A stretch of 6,815 nt of DNA from contig JAFZGR010000281.1 of assembly GCA_017555325.1 (NCBI GenBank), positions 1 to 6,815 on the forward strand. Reading direction: 5' to 3'. This document shows positions 6,104 to 6,815 of the stretch, piece by piece. The stretch comes from Alphaproteobacteria bacterium. Its GTDB lineage: Bacteria; Pseudomonadota; Alphaproteobacteria; CAAHEQ01; UBA3637. The notes under the pieces were generated by a model. It saw only the letters and a program-made list of their open reading frames with translations. It made no database searches and was not told the origin of the DNA. Positions within the stretch are counted from its first letter, which is position 1, and each line of letters starts with the position of its first letter. Position numbers and translations under genes: made by a program.

Positions 6104-6815
6104 AAAAATAAAATAAATCACTAACACCGGATTTAAAACGATGCCACAAAGAATCATTCACATTATCTTTTACAATCCTTGTTTGTGCCGGAATGACAAC
6201 TGCTTTTGGTTCATCATCCAAAAGTCCCTTGTCTGCATCAATTTTTTCCGGAACAATAGCTTGAGACTGTTCTTCAACCTCATCTTTTGTTTCGGCAATC
6301 AAATCATAATTATCTTGTTCTTTTTCTGGTGCAGGAACATATAATTGATTACCTAATTGTTGATTGGTTGAATCAACAATAACAACAGGTAAATCACTTT
6401 CTACATCTAATTTTTTGATAACATCTTCTTCCGGAACAGCCAATTGTTCAATATATGCACGTTCGGCATCACTTAATGTCAATCCTTCTGGAGTGATAAT
6501 CTGAATATCTTCCGTCACAACTTTTCCGGAGATCATTCCTTCATTCGCAGAATTAATTCCTTCTTTATTTTCAAATGTTTGTAAAAACATCTGATTTTGT
6601 TTCATTGCTTTTTGTTGTTCTTCCAATTGTCTTTGCTGTGCCACCAAACGTGCTTTTGCATATTCTTCTGCCTGCTTCATTGCTTGATAATCCTGTTGAG
6701 CTTTTTGAATGGCTTTTGCAGAATCAGCAAAAGCTGCTTTTTTATTTCCCCGAGAATTGTATATTGCCTTTTCAGTTTCTTCACGAACAGTATCTTGTGC
6801 AGAATCTTGGATATA
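6102..6815 (-). CDS. Hypothetical coiled-coil protein (5' end outside window)
   Basis: The reading frame stays open to the right edge, giving 237 visible codons. An in-frame ATG at 6680 is probably internal, because the 45 codons before it have the same helical, charged composition and no start site is evident. Visible residues 1 to about 85 are rich in Ala, Gln, Lys and Glu with few helix breakers, as in a long coiled coil. The following 130 or so residues are acidic, with short hydrophobic patches (such as LPVVIVD) and Pro-containing linkers, and look partly disordered. The last 20 residues are basic and aromatic, ending LFYF. I recognise no family. A scaffold, adaptor or envelope-spanning protein would fit, but the missing N-terminus (signal peptide or membrane anchor) would decide this. 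It is 8 bp upstream of M16 peptidase A, with the stop overlapping that gene's ribosome site, so the products are made together and may interact. Confidence 0.8.
   Translation of the reverse strand, partial: YIQDSAQDTVREETEKAIYNSRGNKKAAFADSAKAIQKAQQDYQAMKQAEEYAKARLVAQQRQLEEQQKAMKQNQMFLQTFENKEGINSANEGMISGKVVTEDIQIITPEGLTLSDAERAYIEQLAVPEEDVIKKLDVESDLPVVIVDSTNQQLGNQLYVPAPEKEQDNYDLIAETKDEVEEQSQAIVPEKIDADKGLLDDEPKAVVIPAQTRIVKDNVNDSLWHRFKSGVSDLFYF

Noticed and set aside
3480..6111. Several plus-strand open frames opposite the M16 genes (for example 4001-4474 and 5598-5861)
   Set aside because: They are antisense shadows of two genes with clear family motifs; their translations show the low-complexity, Ile/Phe/Asn-rich composition typical of complementary frames in A/T-rich DNA.
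6102..6119. C-terminal Phe of the coiled-coil protein as an outer-membrane beta-barrel signal
   Set aside because: The visible protein is helical and disordered with no alternating beta pattern, so a terminal Phe alone does not support it.
6141..6344. Plus-strand frame opposite the coiled-coil gene
   Set aside because: Phe/Ile/Cys-rich antisense translation with no start signal; the minus-strand frame is continuous and coupled to the operon.
6678..6680. ATG as the true start of the coiled-coil protein
   Set aside because: The frame stays open for 45 codons upstream to the window edge with the same helical composition, so this Met is more likely internal.

Overview
The window is an AT-rich stretch (below 40% G+C by eye) of a bacterial chromosome. 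The best fit is a low-GC alphaproteobacterium, for example a host- or gut-associated lineage. The main reason is the M16 peptidases, which read like alphaproteobacterial or mitochondrial processing-peptidase beta proteins (conserved start LPNGIR, HxxEH zinc motif, GGxxNAxT, SSRLxQExREKRGLxYS). This placement is inference; there is no rRNA or other phylogenetic marker here. I see no tRNA, CRISPR, insertion sequence or phage gene.

Layout. (1) Positions 1-1859, minus strand: the N-terminal 619 codons of a glycosyltransferase with two complete family-2 GT-A domains behind one N-terminal membrane segment. It runs off the left edge. (2) Positions 1860-1976: a divergent promoter region with closely packed promoter-like boxes and a 12-bp dyad that could be an operator. 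(3) Positions 1977-2657, plus strand: a 226-residue multi-pass inner-membrane protein of unknown function. (4) Positions 2670-2698: a near-symmetric hairpin with A and T tracts, serving as a shared terminator for the convergent genes. (5) Positions 2771-6815, minus strand: an apparent operon. In transcription order it holds a coiled-coil protein of unknown function (5' end outside the window), M16 peptidase A, M16 peptidase B, and rnhB (ribonuclease HII).

How the genes fit together. The first three operon genes are packed with 8-bp and 5-bp gaps, and the Shine-Dalgarno sequence of each downstream gene overlaps or abuts the stop codon of the one before, so their translation is probably coupled. 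rnhB lies 75 bp further on and has its own TATAAT-like box. The two M16 proteins are paralogues. Unlike the usual active/inactive pairs, both keep a full zinc site and the C-terminal R/Y segment, while peptidase A has diverged at substrate-contact positions and is rich in cysteine. The divergent glycosyltransferase and membrane protein may both serve the cell envelope, but only the shared promoter region supports a link.

Nothing here is a proven new system. The best leads are the bifunctional-looking anchored glycosyltransferase, the two-active-site M16 pair with its coiled-coil partner, and the orphan membrane protein with conserved-looking charged residues at its membrane segments.
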